From NCBI GenBank assembly GCA_038363925.1, contig JAQQWL010000001.1:1860001-1924000 (forward strand): a stretch of 64,000 nucleotides of DNA. Reading direction: 5' to 3'. How positions within the stretch are numbered: position 1 is the stretch's first letter; every line of letters begins with the position of its first letter. The position numbers and the translations under genes are program-made. This DNA is from Apiospora phragmitis. Lineage: Eukaryota; Ascomycota; Sordariomycetes; Amphisphaeriales; Apiosporaceae. Below the pieces are notes generated by a model. The model saw only the letters and a program-made list of their open reading frames with translations. It did no database searches and was not told the origin of the DNA. This document shows, piece by piece, positions 12,699-24,562 of this stretch.

Positions 12699-14616
12699 GA
12701 TGGATAGCCCACTTCGCTTCGTGGTCCAGAGGATTGGGATTTGTGGTGGGCTACATTCGCGATTCTGGACTGCCACTGCTAGGGGATTGTTCGCCCTGTG
12801 TAGTGGAGGTAAGAGTGTGCGTCAGCCTCGGCCGGCATGAGTGAAAAGGGTCGATAAGCTCTGCCCTGATGCTGTGGGCAGTTGGAAGGCACAAAGGAAG
12901 TTGGGTTTGTCTGGCGGGGTCGCAAAGGCTGGTTGCAGGCGTTGAAGAATTAGAAGATCCGTGTCGGTGCTCAGATCGGCGAGGTGAGGAATGGCAGAAT
13001 TCAATGTTTCTGTGTCGGTCTGACCGAGTTCTGCGATGTGACAAGTCGTCGCGAATTTCACGCCTCGGGTTTGCGATGTGAAGACTTCCTTCTGGCTTCG
13101 AGATTCCCGCATTTGCTGGTCGTGGTCACCTAACCTTCCTACAGTAGGAGCATCAATGCAAGATGGGCAATCCAGTGCCTCCAGGTCGCTGTAAATCGTC
13201 CAATGACAGTGGAGGGGGTCTGCTGTCCAGCACTAATTGGTCACTAATCGCAGCCAGGAAGTGCTTATGGATTTATGGAACCGGGCCCACCAAAATGCCT
13301 GTTGCCACATGCCCTGCAGGAAGTACCTACCCCAAGAGGTACCTGCCAGCAAAACTCCAGCTCCAAATGGTTTGTGCGGAATTACCTTCTACCGGCTCTG
13401 CTTAAGACGGGAACAGGCATGGAGCCATTCATTTTGACCTTGGTTGATGAGAGGTGACTTCATTAATGCCAACATCGGTGTTCAACAACGTGACCACAAC
13501 CCAATGCATGTTTGGAGCATATGCATAGGCTCATAAGGTGGAATAGTTCAAGCTACAGCCGATATTTGTTTCTTCTCTTCGTGGAACAACCATATAACGT
13601 CTAGTTTTCTAAGCTGTGAACTTGTCCCCCTAGTATTGGATACGGGCATCTGAACGTGCCAGCTATGTTGCATACCTCGTAGGCAACAGCCACCCAAGCC
13701 TGTTCTGCGCCACTTACATGAACTGGTTTATATTTGATCAGTCTCTGAAAGTGCTACTACTATATCGATACTGCACCATTAGTAAGGCATCACTACCACC
13801 TTATGGCCTTGGGATGCAAAGACCAGAACCTGGCTCTCCTGAGCTGCCGTTGTCTGGTAAGCTTTGGTCATCAGTGCCGAATCACCACCTCAGCACGTAT
13901 GCACTCCGAACGGAGCAGCTCTCCTCTTCTGTCCATCATCCCTGGATGCTGATATTGACAGACATGTGTTTCGATATTGGATCGATCGATGGAGAGAATC
14001 GAGAACTTTGAAGGTGTAGCCTTCAACTCCAACCACAGAATGCATGCATGCCTCTCTTACCCAACCTCGGTCACGAGGGCAGCCCTTGAGTATCAATATT
14101 GTCAGCTACATGCGTCTCGACAACCAATTCAGTTGTAGGCTCTATTGGCCTGTGGTGCCGATCAGGTCCTTGCTCTGATCTGATCAATTTAACATGCTTT
14201 TGCGGGGTAGTGATATTATCCTGGAGCTGCCACTGCTGACTGCATTTGACATATAAGTGCATCTGTGTGGTGTATGTGTGCGTGCGGGTGACCGACATTG
14301 GATACCGAAGACGAATGGGAATTGCGATTGTAATGAGTCCTTGAAATATCCCAGATTGTAGCAAGAGGTAAGCAAGTAAAGAGAGGAGGACGTTATCAAG
14401 ACTGGAGCCACTCTGGTATTAATAAGGTTGGAAGAACAAAGACAGGAGATGCAGATGTGAAAAATGCGTTTGGCCGCTCACGAGTTAGTGCATTTACCAT
14501 CTCCGTACTTGGGGCAGTTCAGTTGGTCTTATCAACACAAGGCCCGGTCCTGATTGGCCAATGCCTGTCGGGAATCACTGGTGGGGTCTTTGCCGGGGCC
14601 CAAGAAGGCGACCAAA

Positions 14617-14638
14617 AGATAACCACGACCCCAGATAA
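14617..14638. promoter_or_regulatory. Paired GATA elements (possible NIT2/AreA site)
   Basis: Two AGATAA elements lie at 14617-14622 and 14633-14638, about 700 bp upstream of the nitrate reductase start. Fungal GATA factors of the NIT2/AreA type prefer two GATA cores within about 30 bp, and this spacing fits. GATA cores are common by chance, so this is only a candidate. Confidence 0.35.
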
Positions 14639-14743
14639 GGATGGGTGCTGCCCTTGACCCTTTACGTGACACTTGCACATAATAGTATGATGCAGTACTA
14701 TTACACCCGCGGGAAAAGGAGCCAACGTCCCATCATCTCCATG

Positions 14744-15064
14744 TCCGAGGAGTATGCATCTCCTCGCTAGCATGCAAGATGAAGTAAGGCACTCACTCTG
14801 CATTAGTCCTAATCAGTCTCTTTGACGTTATACGAAGGCTCCTGAGCGACGGAGATCTCGACCCGTCATCGGTTTTTCCGTCGTATCCTGCCACCATCCA
14901 TGGCAGTCTACTGTACGTAACCTCGAGAGGCCTGGCTGGCCTCAGGTATTACGACGTATAACCTGATTCGGTCGAATCATTGGTACATGTCGGCTGCTCG
15001 ATGAAGCTCGCTCACTAACCCGAGTGGATCCAGTGAGAGACCGACCCTCACTCCGAGTCCGAGG
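14744..15064. promoter_or_regulatory. Two TCCGAGG elements (possible NIT4/NirA sites)
   Basis: TCCGAGG occurs at 14744-14750 and 15058-15064 upstream of the nitrate reductase. It matches the core of the CTCCGHGG consensus of the nitrate-specific Zn2Cys6 activator NirA/NIT4, except that the first base of the octamer differs in both copies. The context (same promoter, same side as the paired GATA site) is the main support. Confidence 0.3.
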
Positions 15065-15340
15065 CAATCTGAGTTCAAGAACACAAAACCACCTCCTTGC
15101 TTGCATACGCCAGTGTGCTGTCAGTTCAGTCTAGAACTACATTTGCCTCCCCTTTATACTGCTATCGGCATGATCTATCCTGCAGTCACTCCCATACGTT
15201 TTGTTTCTTACAGTAGCACTTTGTTCCTTTGGCCCCTCTGTTAAACCAGCCCTTTGCTGTATTTTGATACCCATGCCATATGAGCATTGTGTAGCCTCCG
15301 GCAGTTTAGCGTCCTTGCTTGCATTCTTATTTGCCTTAAA

Positions 15341-18117
15341 ATGGAGGTAGTGGGATCACCATCCGTTTCATTGCCTAAGCCACAATCCTCGGTTCTTGCT
15401 TTACCCCCAACACCGCCGGCAACGGCTTCCCACTCCAGAGACGTCAGTTCCGCCGACAGTGACTCAGACACCGAGCGAGAAGCCAGGGGTAATCGTAACA
15501 CGCCCCCTCCGGTGAGACCCATGGTGTACCCGTTGCCGCCCAAGTCGAGGCCTGACACCACGGTCTTGCCGGAAGACTTCAAAACTCCAGACCGCCATGT
15601 TCCGCGCGACCCAAGGCTCATCCGCCTGACCGGTGTTCACCCGTTCAACACCGAGGCACCCCTGCGTGAACTCTACGACGAGGGCTTCCTCACGTCAAAA
15701 GATTTGCACTACGTCCGCAACCACGGCCATGTCCCCAAGGTGGAAGACGACGAAATCTTGGACTGGGAATTGTCGATCGAAGGCATGGTGGAGCAGCCTA
15801 TAAAGTTGACCCTATCCGATCTGTTGAAGGACTTTGAGCAAGTCACCTATCCGATCACACTAGTGTGTGCTGGCAACCGTCGGGAAAGAGCAGAATGTTG
15901 TCAGGAAAACTAAAGGTTTCTCATGGGGCGCTGCTGGTGTGTCCACAGCACTCTGGACAGGGGTTGTGATAGGGGATCTGTTGAAGCGAGCTATGCCGAA
16001 ACGCGGTGCAAAGTATGTCTGCCTCGAAGGGGCGGACAAGTTGCCGAATGGTTACTATGGGACATCTGTCAAGCTCAACTGGGCAATGGACCCGAACCGC
16101 GGTATCCTTGTTGCACACAAGATGAATGGAGAGATGCTGCATCCAGACCATGGCAAGCCCGTTCGTGTAGTCGTCCCCGGCCAGATCGGTGGTCGCAGTG
16201 TGAAGTGGCTAAGGAAGATCATTGTCACTGCCGCACCCAGTGACAATTGGTACCACATATACGACAATCGAGTCCTGCCGACCATGGTTGATCCCGAGAT
16301 GAGTGCCAACCTGCCAGAAACATGGAAGGATGAGAGATACGCCATCTACGATCTCAACACGAACAGCGCGACTTGCTATCCTGCACACGGTGAGAAGGTA
16401 TCTCAGTGTTGACGCTGGCAAAACATACCAGGTTCGCGGGTATGCTTATGCTGGAGGCGGCAAGCGTGTCACCAGGGTCGAAGTAACACTCGACAAGGGC
16501 AAGACATGGTCGCTAGCCAACATTTCGTACCCCGAGGATGAATATCGACTAGCCTCAGATGATGATATGCTGTATGGTGGTCGCCTCGACATGTCCTGGA
16601 GGGAAAGCTGTTTCTGCTGGTGTTTTTGGGACTTGGATATATCAGTCGATTCTCTAACTCAGGCAGACGACATTATGGTCCGGGCCATGGACGAGTCCAT
16701 GATGGTGCAGCCTCGCGACATGTACTGGAGTGTGCTGGGCATGATGAATAATCCTTGGTTCAGGGTCGTTATCTACAAAGAAGCTCACGAATTGAGGTTT
16801 GAGCACCCGACCCAGCCAGCATTGATGCCCGGTGGTTGGATGGAAAGGGTCAAAAAGGCTGGCGGAAACCTCTCTAACGGCTATTGGGGAGAGAAAGTGA
16901 ATGGAGAAGAGACGACTGTCATTGCGCAAGAGCCCGCGATAGAAATATGTCTCGTTAACAAAGAAGTCAAGAGGGTTATTACGATAGACGAGTTACGGCA
17001 GCATAGTGGAGAGACTGAACCGTGGTTTGTGATAAACGGAGAAGTGTACGATGGCACACAATACTTGGAGGGCCACCCCGGTGGTGCGGCGTCCATCGTC
17101 GGTGCGGCCGGGCAAGATGCCAGCGAAGAGTTTCGAGCGATCCGTAAGTACATGCGCCTGGATCTTCCGTCTTTCACATATCACCCTGACATGGCCAAAA
17201 GACAGCGAAAACGCCAAGGCGATGTTGCCCAACTATCATATCGGAACATTGGATGAGGTATCCCAGCGGTTCTATTGAGCGGCGAAGTTGTGTCAGTAGA
17301 TGCAGCGGATAATGAGGAGCCCCGGTCGGTTTTCCTCCAGTCGAAGGTATGGACCAAGGCGATCCTATCCGCCAAAAAGCGCTTGTCGAGCGACACCAAA
17401 ATCTTCACCTTCGATCTAGAGCATCCGTCTCAAGCCGCTGGGCTACCGGTTGGCAAGCATCTCATGATGCGGTTGCGGGATCCGGTGACACGCGAGGCCA
17501 TCATTCGTTCCTATACGCCGATCTCGGAGATCGACGACAAGGGGAAACTACACATTCTTGTCAAGGTCTATCATGACACGCCCGAGCGCAAGGGCGGCCG
17601 AATGACGGTGGCTCTCGACTCCATCCCCATTGGCCATTTCGTTGACTTCAAGGGGCCCACGGGTCGGTTTGAGTACCTTGGCCACGGCTTGTGCGGCATC
17701 GGAGGCACACAGCGCAAGGTGAAGCGGTTCATCATGATCTGTGGCGGCTCTGGCATCACCCCTATCTTCCAGGTCCTCCGTGCCGTTATGAAGGACGCGG
17801 AAGACCCGACACGGTGCCTGCTCCTGAATGGGAATCGTGCCGAGGAGGACGTTCTTTTGAGGGCCGAGATGGACGACTTGATGATGGGCAACGAGCACAA
17901 GTTCAGCCTATTACACACCCTCAGCCAGCCTGGGGCAAACTGGACTGGACTTCGTGGACGCATCGACTCGGGGCTTTTGGAGAAGGAGGTTGGCCCTTGT
18001 GCAGACCCCGGGTGCGATGATTTGGTTCTCATCTGTGGGCCTGAGCCCATGGAAAAGAGTGTGCACGCCATCCTCAGCAAGTTGGGATGGAAAGACGAGG
18101 ATTTGATGTTTTTCTGA
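15341..18117 (+). pseudogene. niaD: Assimilatory nitrate reductase (NADPH) with three frameshifts
   Basis: Reduces nitrate to nitrite, the first step of nitrate assimilation. One real intron (17144-17201, 58 nt, GTAAGT) splits the heme domain. Domains in order: Moco/sulfite-oxidase fold with the Mo-ligand Cys in TLVCAGNRR, dimerisation domain, cytochrome b5 with EGHPGGAASI and the second heme His restored by splicing, FAD domain with RSYTPIS, NADPH domain with CGGSGITP and LICGPEPM, and the usual end DEDLMFF. The frame breaks three times: a surplus base in the GGG at 15882-15884 (reading then stops at 15913), a surplus base near 16398-16404, and a missing base near 17264-17276. No intron of usable length explains any of these. 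Allowing for them gives about 905 aa, the family length. It is either a recent pseudogene or carries sequence errors. Confidence 0.93.
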
Positions 18118-19039
18118 GCTATCGCTTCTAACTTTCTACTGTTGACATGGGCGTGCGGTTTCACTACATCAGCATCTCGCGTTTCTCTCGGGCTCGCTTT
18201 GCTTCTGATATAATTGGCGGTGATGATTGGAGCATATCCCATATGGGCAGCATCAGCATTGGCACAAGCAGCATAAGCATACGCATGGGATGGAAGCATA
18301 ATACATATGGATTTTGAGATCCTAAGGGCACACACATGAATGGGTTGGATTACACCAGCAGTTACACCTACTTAACTTCACATGACTATACACACTATGT
18401 ACTGAATGAAAAAGAAGCGCAATAACATTTGATGGATGTAACCTACATGGCAGACAACATGACACAGGCAAGACGTTTTTACTGTACATCGTGTCGCTCT
18501 ACTCTTTCCGATTAGATAATCCTACATGATCGATCGTGGTTGCCAATATGTCCCAATTGGTGCCTCACCCAAATACAGGCGCCCTTTGTGTCAAGCACAT
18601 CTTTCGTCATGGCAGAAACCAGCTACGGAAAGAGACCTCAACTTGGTGAATTTGACTCACGGTTCCTGCACTCCGATTAACCACGCCACCACAGCGAGTA
18701 CTCTAAAGGGAGATGGGGTGGGTGCGACTTCCTGCGGCTCATACCAAGAAGTCTCGAAGCACATCTCCTCCACCTTCCCAAGTGAAAGAGATTGATGAAT
18801 CGATCGATGCCAGCGCAGCTTCCCTCAGCCATCTGTGACATCCGCAAGAACTTCGTAGCAGTTCACCCGAGCATTTTCATGTCTACCATCTCCCACATTC
18901 CCCAAAATCTGGATGATATGACATATTAGAGACACATCCTCCTCACACTTGGAACCTCTCCAATTCTTCTCTACCTATCTCTCGACATCCACAAACAAGC
19001 CCGCATCCAGGACTGCATCAATCAGGGAGAACCCATACA
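18118..19039. other. Intergenic region downstream of nitrate reductase
   Basis: Holds the 3' flank of the nitrate reductase and the promoter of the next plus-strand gene. No gene or structured repeat was seen. Confidence 0.5.
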
Positions 19040-21330
19040 ATGGCAGTCCTAAAAGAGAAGACGGTGATGAATACGAAGCCGGAGCCGGACGACCCTCCCG
19101 TCGTCTGTGCAGTGGCGATGTGCAACGAGGTCGCCACGAGAACGTTCTCCAAGAACAAATTTGAGGCACGCCTCTGCCCCTGCCACCAGCGTTTCATCTA
19201 CACCCTGCCCTTCATGCACCGCTGCCAGTACAGCCAGTCCCTCGTTGATGATAAGATCATGCACGGCTCGGTACTCTACTTTCCCCTGGCGGCCCCTCGT
19301 TCACCAAGATGAAAGTACTCCCAAAAGATGCCGATGACGAGGTCGGATCCGCCGACGGGGCCGCCTGCTGTGACAACAGGGCGACCCGGGTCGTGCTCGT
19401 TGGCGAGGACCTGAAGCACTGCAACCTGTACCTGTTCTGCCACGGCCATTCCGCACTGGTTCGAAACCAAGTCACTGGATGCGATGAACGCATTCGTGGA
19501 AAGGGGAATGAGGTGAGAAGAGCCCCGAGCTGCTCGCGTCCACTCACTTGAGAGCTCGCCTCCATTGATCGTTGCTCTGTTTGCTAACTATGGATTGCAG
19601 AGCTATATGTCGGGTGGTGTGGGTGCTGGCATCAAGGATGACAAACACACACAAGCTACCCATCTGGCTTCTGCTTGTTCGTCTTGTAAGTTGCCACTTG
19701 TTGATGCCATTCATTCTCCCTTGTCAATCGGACGGTTGGCCCCCGCCGCTGGTGTAATCTGTACAGCGTACAATTGCTAATTTTGCCTCCCACGCTATTA
19801 GATGAGAACAGCAGTACTGAGCCAGAGCAGTCACCACGGCCTTCTTATTCATCAACCAGTATGAATACACACAACGGTAGCGCAGCCGGAGGTGAAAATG
19901 CAGCGGTCTCGATGACTATGCCCGGCCTTCTCGAGGCTGTCCCCAGTGCTCCCCAAGAGTTCAATGGCAAAGGCGGCAGCATGGAGACCAGCAGTGAAAA
20001 GGTGACATCCGGGGGTGAAGCAACCAATTGCAAGGATGCCGCGTCCTCATCGGTGATGGTCACGTACTATCCCAACGAGGAGGATGCCCTCAGCACTCCC
20101 GAGAAACGCAGTCGTGACTTCGAGAAATCGACTTTGGCGCAGCTTTGGGGAAATATGGATAAATTTGCCTCGACTCCTCTGGATTATGTGCCTGTTGAGG
20201 CTAATGGCCCGGACGCTCCTAAAGAGCGCAACAATTTCGGGGGTCAAAGCTTGGCAGAATTGAAGGCAGAGGCAGACAAGGTTATGGCGACTCCTTCGGT
20301 CCCCTCTGAGGGTATCCCCAAGTCCTACAAGGGACACAACGAGTTCGAGAACATGAGCTTGTCGGAACTGAAGAAGGAGGCAAAGAAATTTCTGGATTTG
20401 GGGCCATTGATAGACAGAATTCTGCCAACTCCTCCCGAGTCCGATGAGGCTATCCCCTACACTCCCAATGCACGACGCCGCGATCTCGAGAAGTCGATGG
20501 AGAAGATGACTGAGAAGGAGCTTGACGAATTTCTGGAGAAGGGACTATACAATTTGCTGGTGGCTAAGCTCGGCCCCGTTGAGGCGGATGCCCCCAGCCC
20601 TCCCAATGAACAAGAGCACGACCCCAAGACGGCGACGAGCATCCCGGGGCTGGATATCCAGAAATTTATGACGGAGGACCAGGTGCACGATCGGCCATGG
20701 CCCGTTGATCCTGCAGGAACAACAACCGTCGACACCCTGGAGGACCGCAAGACCGAGGAAACCATCCGGCACTACATACACACCTGGAACTTGCTCACGG
20801 CGCTGCACGACAGACAACGTTGGGTGGTCCGATGCATAGTACTCCTGCCGGTGGTGAAGGTGCTTAGCGGCGTCTGGGCCATCCTGCTCTGGTCCATCGG
20901 GGCAGAACCCGCGCCCGTGCCCAGTGTGGTCCGCTGGCTAGTAGCCGCGCCGGGAATCGCCGCCTGGGGCTGGCTGCTCTGGCTCATGGGAGCGAGGCCC
21001 GCCGTCGCACCCAAGCACAAGCAGCCCTTCCGACCCCAACTCTCTTCCCAGGTCAACGACGCTGCCCCTGAGAAGATGAAGCAGACCATATTCACACCTA
21101 TGACCCTGGTTGACCTATCGGCGAGTGAGCCGCATCCATACAAGATCGTCGCCGATGAGTATCGAAAGACGCACGGTGAGGGAAGCAATGTTCTGGACTA
21201 CTTTACGGAAAAGCTTCTTCAGAACAAACCCGAAATGATTCGCCAGAGAAAAAGTGAACAGCTTCGCACGAAAAAATATGGCAAGCTTCGCCAGATCGAA
21301 CGCCTGCCAGTAGGGTTTCTCTCCGCATAA
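19040..21330 (+). CDS. Unrecognised protein: paired Cys/His modules, 40-aa repeats, two C-terminal membrane helices
   Basis: Family not recognised. Proposed exons: 19040-19512, 19601-19685, 19802-21330. The introns have GTGAGA...GCAG with branch GCTAAC, and GTAAGT...TTAG. The first exon contains two related modules, AMCNEVATR...LCPCHQRF and ACCDNRATR...LFCHGHSA, suggesting a duplicated Cys/His zinc-binding unit. They lie in different frames: one C seems missing from the run near 19283-19286, and replacing one base makes the spliced length divisible by three (about 695 aa). Exon 3 encodes about four degenerate repeats of roughly 40 residues (cores DFEKSTLAQL, NFGGQSLAEL, EFENMSLSEL, DLEKSMEKM) between Pro-rich linkers. 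Two hydrophobic segments follow (VRCIVLLPVVKVLSGVWAIL and WLVAAPGIAAWGWLLWLM), then a basic tail. If the frameshift is real, exon 3 could be translated separately. Localisation is probably membrane-attached; function unknown. Confidence 0.6.
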
Positions 21331-22009
21331 GTGATCCCTTTAGGGACCAACCCACCATTCTCATGATCGAGTCTACCGGCATTGGCATTATCTGGCATGT
21401 CTAACGCAGTTGTGGGGGAAGGTATGATAGTACGGTCAGTGAAGGATTGAAGGAGAAGGAAAGCAGCAAGACGACTACACACAGACGAAGTGGGCATATA
21501 TATATATGCTTATCTATGTCTGCTAGGTGAGGTGAAGTGAGGCTACGATGCAACAATGGACAGTGCCGAAGGGTTTAGGCATATGTTAGTTGGTTGGGGA
21601 TGTACTTATCGAGCAGTATACGTTGGACGTGCCTCCTCGAGGCAGCAAGTCCGGTTTTGATCTGGGTGGCTTTGAGTATTGATTTGAGAGGGCCAAATGA
21701 CCGCTTGGCGGATGTCTTATTAATGAGTTCATAGTTAAATCCCATAGAAAAGACCACAATTGAAACATTCCTTGTAGCATATCTTCTCCCGAAGTACTCC
21801 GTAGATCTAGCAGTCATTGTTCTTTTAGTGGTCTTTACCACAATGGCAAGCTGCGAACCAGGAGGGTTTGAGTTCGTGCGAGCAATGAGTGGTTTTTCCG
21901 ACTTGATGGCTGAGGAGGTTGAGGTTGCTGGTAACATTGGCAATGAAAGTATCGCAGAGATGTCAGTAGTATAGTAAATGATAAGGGTCTGTATTTCAAT
22001 CACAAATAA
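21331..22009. other. Intergenic region with a 142-codon minus-strand reading frame
   Basis: A minus-strand frame at 22003-21575 encodes 142 residues. Its C-terminal part (ILKATQIKTGLAASRRHVQR) looks like a helix-turn-helix of transposase type, but no catalytic domain follows. It ends beside the tRNA-Val gene. It could be a transposon remnant or chance; no other gene is supported here. Confidence 0.25.
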
Positions 22010-22083
22010 GGCTTGGTGGTGTAGTTGGTTATCACGTCAGTCTAACACACTGAAGGTCCTGGGATCGAGCCCCAGCCGAGTCA
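22010..22083 (+). tRNA. tRNA-Val (AAC)
   Basis: A 74-nt cloverleaf without intron. The acceptor stem GGCTTGG pairs with CCGAGTC (two G-T pairs) and A is the discriminator. The D arm contains the usual GTAGTTGGTTATCAC. The anticodon stem TCAGT/ACTGA encloses the loop CTAACAC, giving anticodon AAC. The T arm is CTGGGATCGAGCCCCAG with the invariant TCGA-type core. An internal A box and B box are present, and a TTTTT terminator follows within about 15 nt. Confidence 0.95.
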
Positions 22084-22634
22084 TAATATTTCATTTTTGC
22101 CCTGTATAGGAAGGTTATCTGCTTTTTGTTTTAGCAAAAGCTTATCCATCTTATGCTTCTTACATATCCGGTTCTATTACAATGGAAAAAGAGCCTGGGC
22201 TATGATATACTGTATGCAGTGGGGCTTACCGTTATGTGTCCATGTTATACCTGATAAATGTAGGGAGGTAGTTCACAGACAGTACTTTCTATCAGTCAGA
22301 CCATAGATACGTAATAATGCATATGCGTCAAGTAGTTTACACAACATAAACATTGAACTCAGACGTCAGAACACTGTAAATTGATATCGGTAACCCCGGG
22401 GGGCACTCTAGGCAAAACCCCACGAAGAAATGCAGCCGTAAGTAATCCTCTTGCGAACAGAACACAGTTTGCTGCTAGAATCGAAAACGAAGGACCCTTG
22501 GTGAAATTTCTGCGACAACACCACCCGTGGTTTCCTGCACGTACGTACTTGGAGCCTTCTTCTCCTTCTAGGCTACTATCGCACTACTGCCATGTGGGTA
22601 TATGAGGGGTGTCATAGTAGATGGACGAGCGCAT
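22084..22634. other. Spacer between tRNA-Val and BAR gene
   Basis: A poly-T run just after the tRNA is the likely Pol III terminator. The rest is the 3' flank of the minus-strand BAR gene; nothing else is supported. Confidence 0.5.
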
Positions 22635-23959
22635 CTACGAGCCGCTCTCGCGGCTCTTTCGATAGGCAGCCTCCTGCTCAACCTGAAGACCTTCGATAAC
22701 AGGAGCAAGCTCGCTGAGGATATCGTAGGCCTTCTTGTGGTACTCAACCTGGGCGGCGATAAGCTCGGCGAGGTTGCGCAGAGGTTCGGGGGTATCGAGC
22801 ACCTGATACTTGGTCAGTACATAAAACTTATGTTGGGGAGTGGATCGATGCGCCGTTGTGGTACCGCTACTCACGTTCTTCATGACGCTGACGGCCTCTT
22901 CGGTCTGAGTGACGAACTCGTCCTCGGCCTTCTCAATCTCCTCCTGGGCCTCGGCGCTAAGCTCCTCGTGGTGCTCGCCCTCGCGGGGCGAAGTGGCAGC
23001 GCCGAGCTTCCAGGCGTTGCCCTTGACGCGCGACTTGACCGAGTCCAGCGTCAGGCGGGCCTTCTCGACGTTCTTGCGCGCGCGGGTGGCGAACATGAGG
23101 TTGGTGTTGAGGGTGGTGTTCCAGCCGGCCAGGTAGCGGCTCTGGATCTGGGCGTCCTGGGCGAGGCGGGCCTCGCCGACGCGCTCGCTGGCGAGGGCGT
23201 ACTTCTCGAGGGCGGTAGCGAGGGGGTCCTCGCCGGCGCCCGTGTGCTGCTGGTGCAGCAGCTGGGAGCTCGTCAGGCTGGCGCGGGCGAGGGCGTGGTT
23301 GAAGGTCTTGGGCTGCGGCTTGGCCGCGGGCGGCGCCGTCAGGGCGGCCTGGGCCTCGGCGGGCGTGCTGGCCGTCGAGAGCAGCTGCACCTTTTCGCTG
23401 ACGGTGCGGCCGAGGTCCGAGAAGGTCTCCTTGATGTTGGGCGGGTAGTCGTAGGCCTCGTGCGAGTACTGCGACGTCACCGCCAGCATCTTCTGGTGGA
23501 CGGCCTTCAGGGCATCGACGCGCTTCTCGAGGTCGATGTAGTCGGGGGGTAGCTGGGTCTGGAGGGCAGACAATGGAAGATGGCGGCGTCAGCGACCATG
23601 TGTTAAGTAGAGCGAGAGCGAGAGAGACAGAGCTCAGGACAGCTATGCATACCTTGTCCTCAGCTTGGCCAAGCTGCTCCTTGGTGTACTGGAAGGTGCG
23701 CGAGGCAAAGGGCGTGAACTGGGAGCCGATAGAGCTGTTTCCCCCGTCATTGTCAGTAGGTGATTGCAATCAAGCTACGAATCCCCATCCCCGGGCTTCC
23801 TTCCACATTGCCAGCTAGGCTGTCGCGAGCGACCAGAGAGGGAGTGACAAGACCCTCTTATGATAAAAGTAAAAAAAAAGCCTCTAGGTGGGGTAATGCA
23901 CGGGAGAATAATCAGAGTACTGACCTCAGGCTGGTTCCGAAGGCCTTGAAGTTATCCAT
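22635..23959 (-). CDS. BAR-domain protein (Gvp36-like)
   Basis: A membrane-curvature protein expected at Golgi/endocytic membranes. Exons (minus): 23959-23925, 23734-23653, 23558-22875, 22802-22635; 322 aa, in frame throughout. The start MDNFKAFGTSLSSIGSQF forms an N-terminal amphipathic helix, followed by RTFQYTKEQLGQAEDK and DYIDLEKRVDALKAVHQKM, the beginning of the BAR coiled coil. The long helices run to the C-terminus, with the last (LAELIAAQVEYHKKAYDIL) ending the dimer module. A loop of about 45 residues rich in Ala, Pro and Thr interrupts helix 1. No SH3 domain is present, which matches the Gvp36/fungal BAR family rather than Rvs167. The first two exons (35 and 82 nt) are short. The large plus-strand frame over this gene is a GC-rich antisense artefact. 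Confidence 0.93.
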
Positions 23960-24562
23960 CTTGGCGGTATTTTGCGTGTGCAGGCGAATGGGAATGATGA
24001 TGGTAGAAGCTAAGTTGAAACGTCGCCGATTGAAGCTGCGTAACCAAATGAATGGCCCTTCAGCTTTTGCTAAGTCCAGGCAGGGCAGGCAGATCAACAA
24101 AGTGGTGCCTTGGTTCCTCTGGTCCCTTCTTAGTACTTGTACATAGACCTAGGCCAGTCTGCCAGTGGCCTATTTCACTGCCTGCTGCAGTGCATCCTCA
24201 CTGCAACAACCAAGCAATTAACGGGTTTCAAGCGACCAACCCCACTCCCCAGCATGTCAGGGGGGGTGCTCACTGCTTAGGGGGTGCTATGTGGGGCCAT
24301 CGTCATTATTAACCCGACCCATAGTGAACAGCTGCAAATAAAGATAAGGAATACACATGTGACAAGCTGACCATCCCCGACTGATATCCAGTTTATCACA
24401 GGCAATTGAGTAGATATATAGACTGAAGTGTTTGCATTCCAGAGATGATTCTATTGTATCTTGATATATACGAGGCCCGAAGACGGCGAAGCTGGTGAGC
24501 GATATTTTACAGTCCCTGTCCTTGCGTGCAAGTGGTTCAGAGGGTTTAGCCTACAAGGTCCG
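23960..24562. other. Spacer between BAR gene and F-box pseudogene
   Basis: Promoter and 5' UTR of the BAR gene on the left, 3' flank of the F-box pseudogene on the right. No gene was seen. Confidence 0.5.

Larger units (their letters stand above)
12699..15340. other. Intergenic region between divergent UPF2 and nitrate reductase
   Basis: About 2.6 kb between two divergently transcribed genes, so it should hold both promoters. No protein-coding or RNA gene could be supported; the reading frames are short and without motifs. Candidate nitrogen-regulatory sites in the right half are listed separately. Confidence 0.5.

Noticed and set aside
16385..16402. A very short intron to explain the second nitrate reductase frame change
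   Set aside because: GTGAGAAGGTATCTCAG is only 17 nt; the introns located in this window are about 50-115 nt.
22602..23552. 316-codon frame on the plus strand
   Set aside because: Antisense to the BAR gene, whose exon structure and domain are clear.
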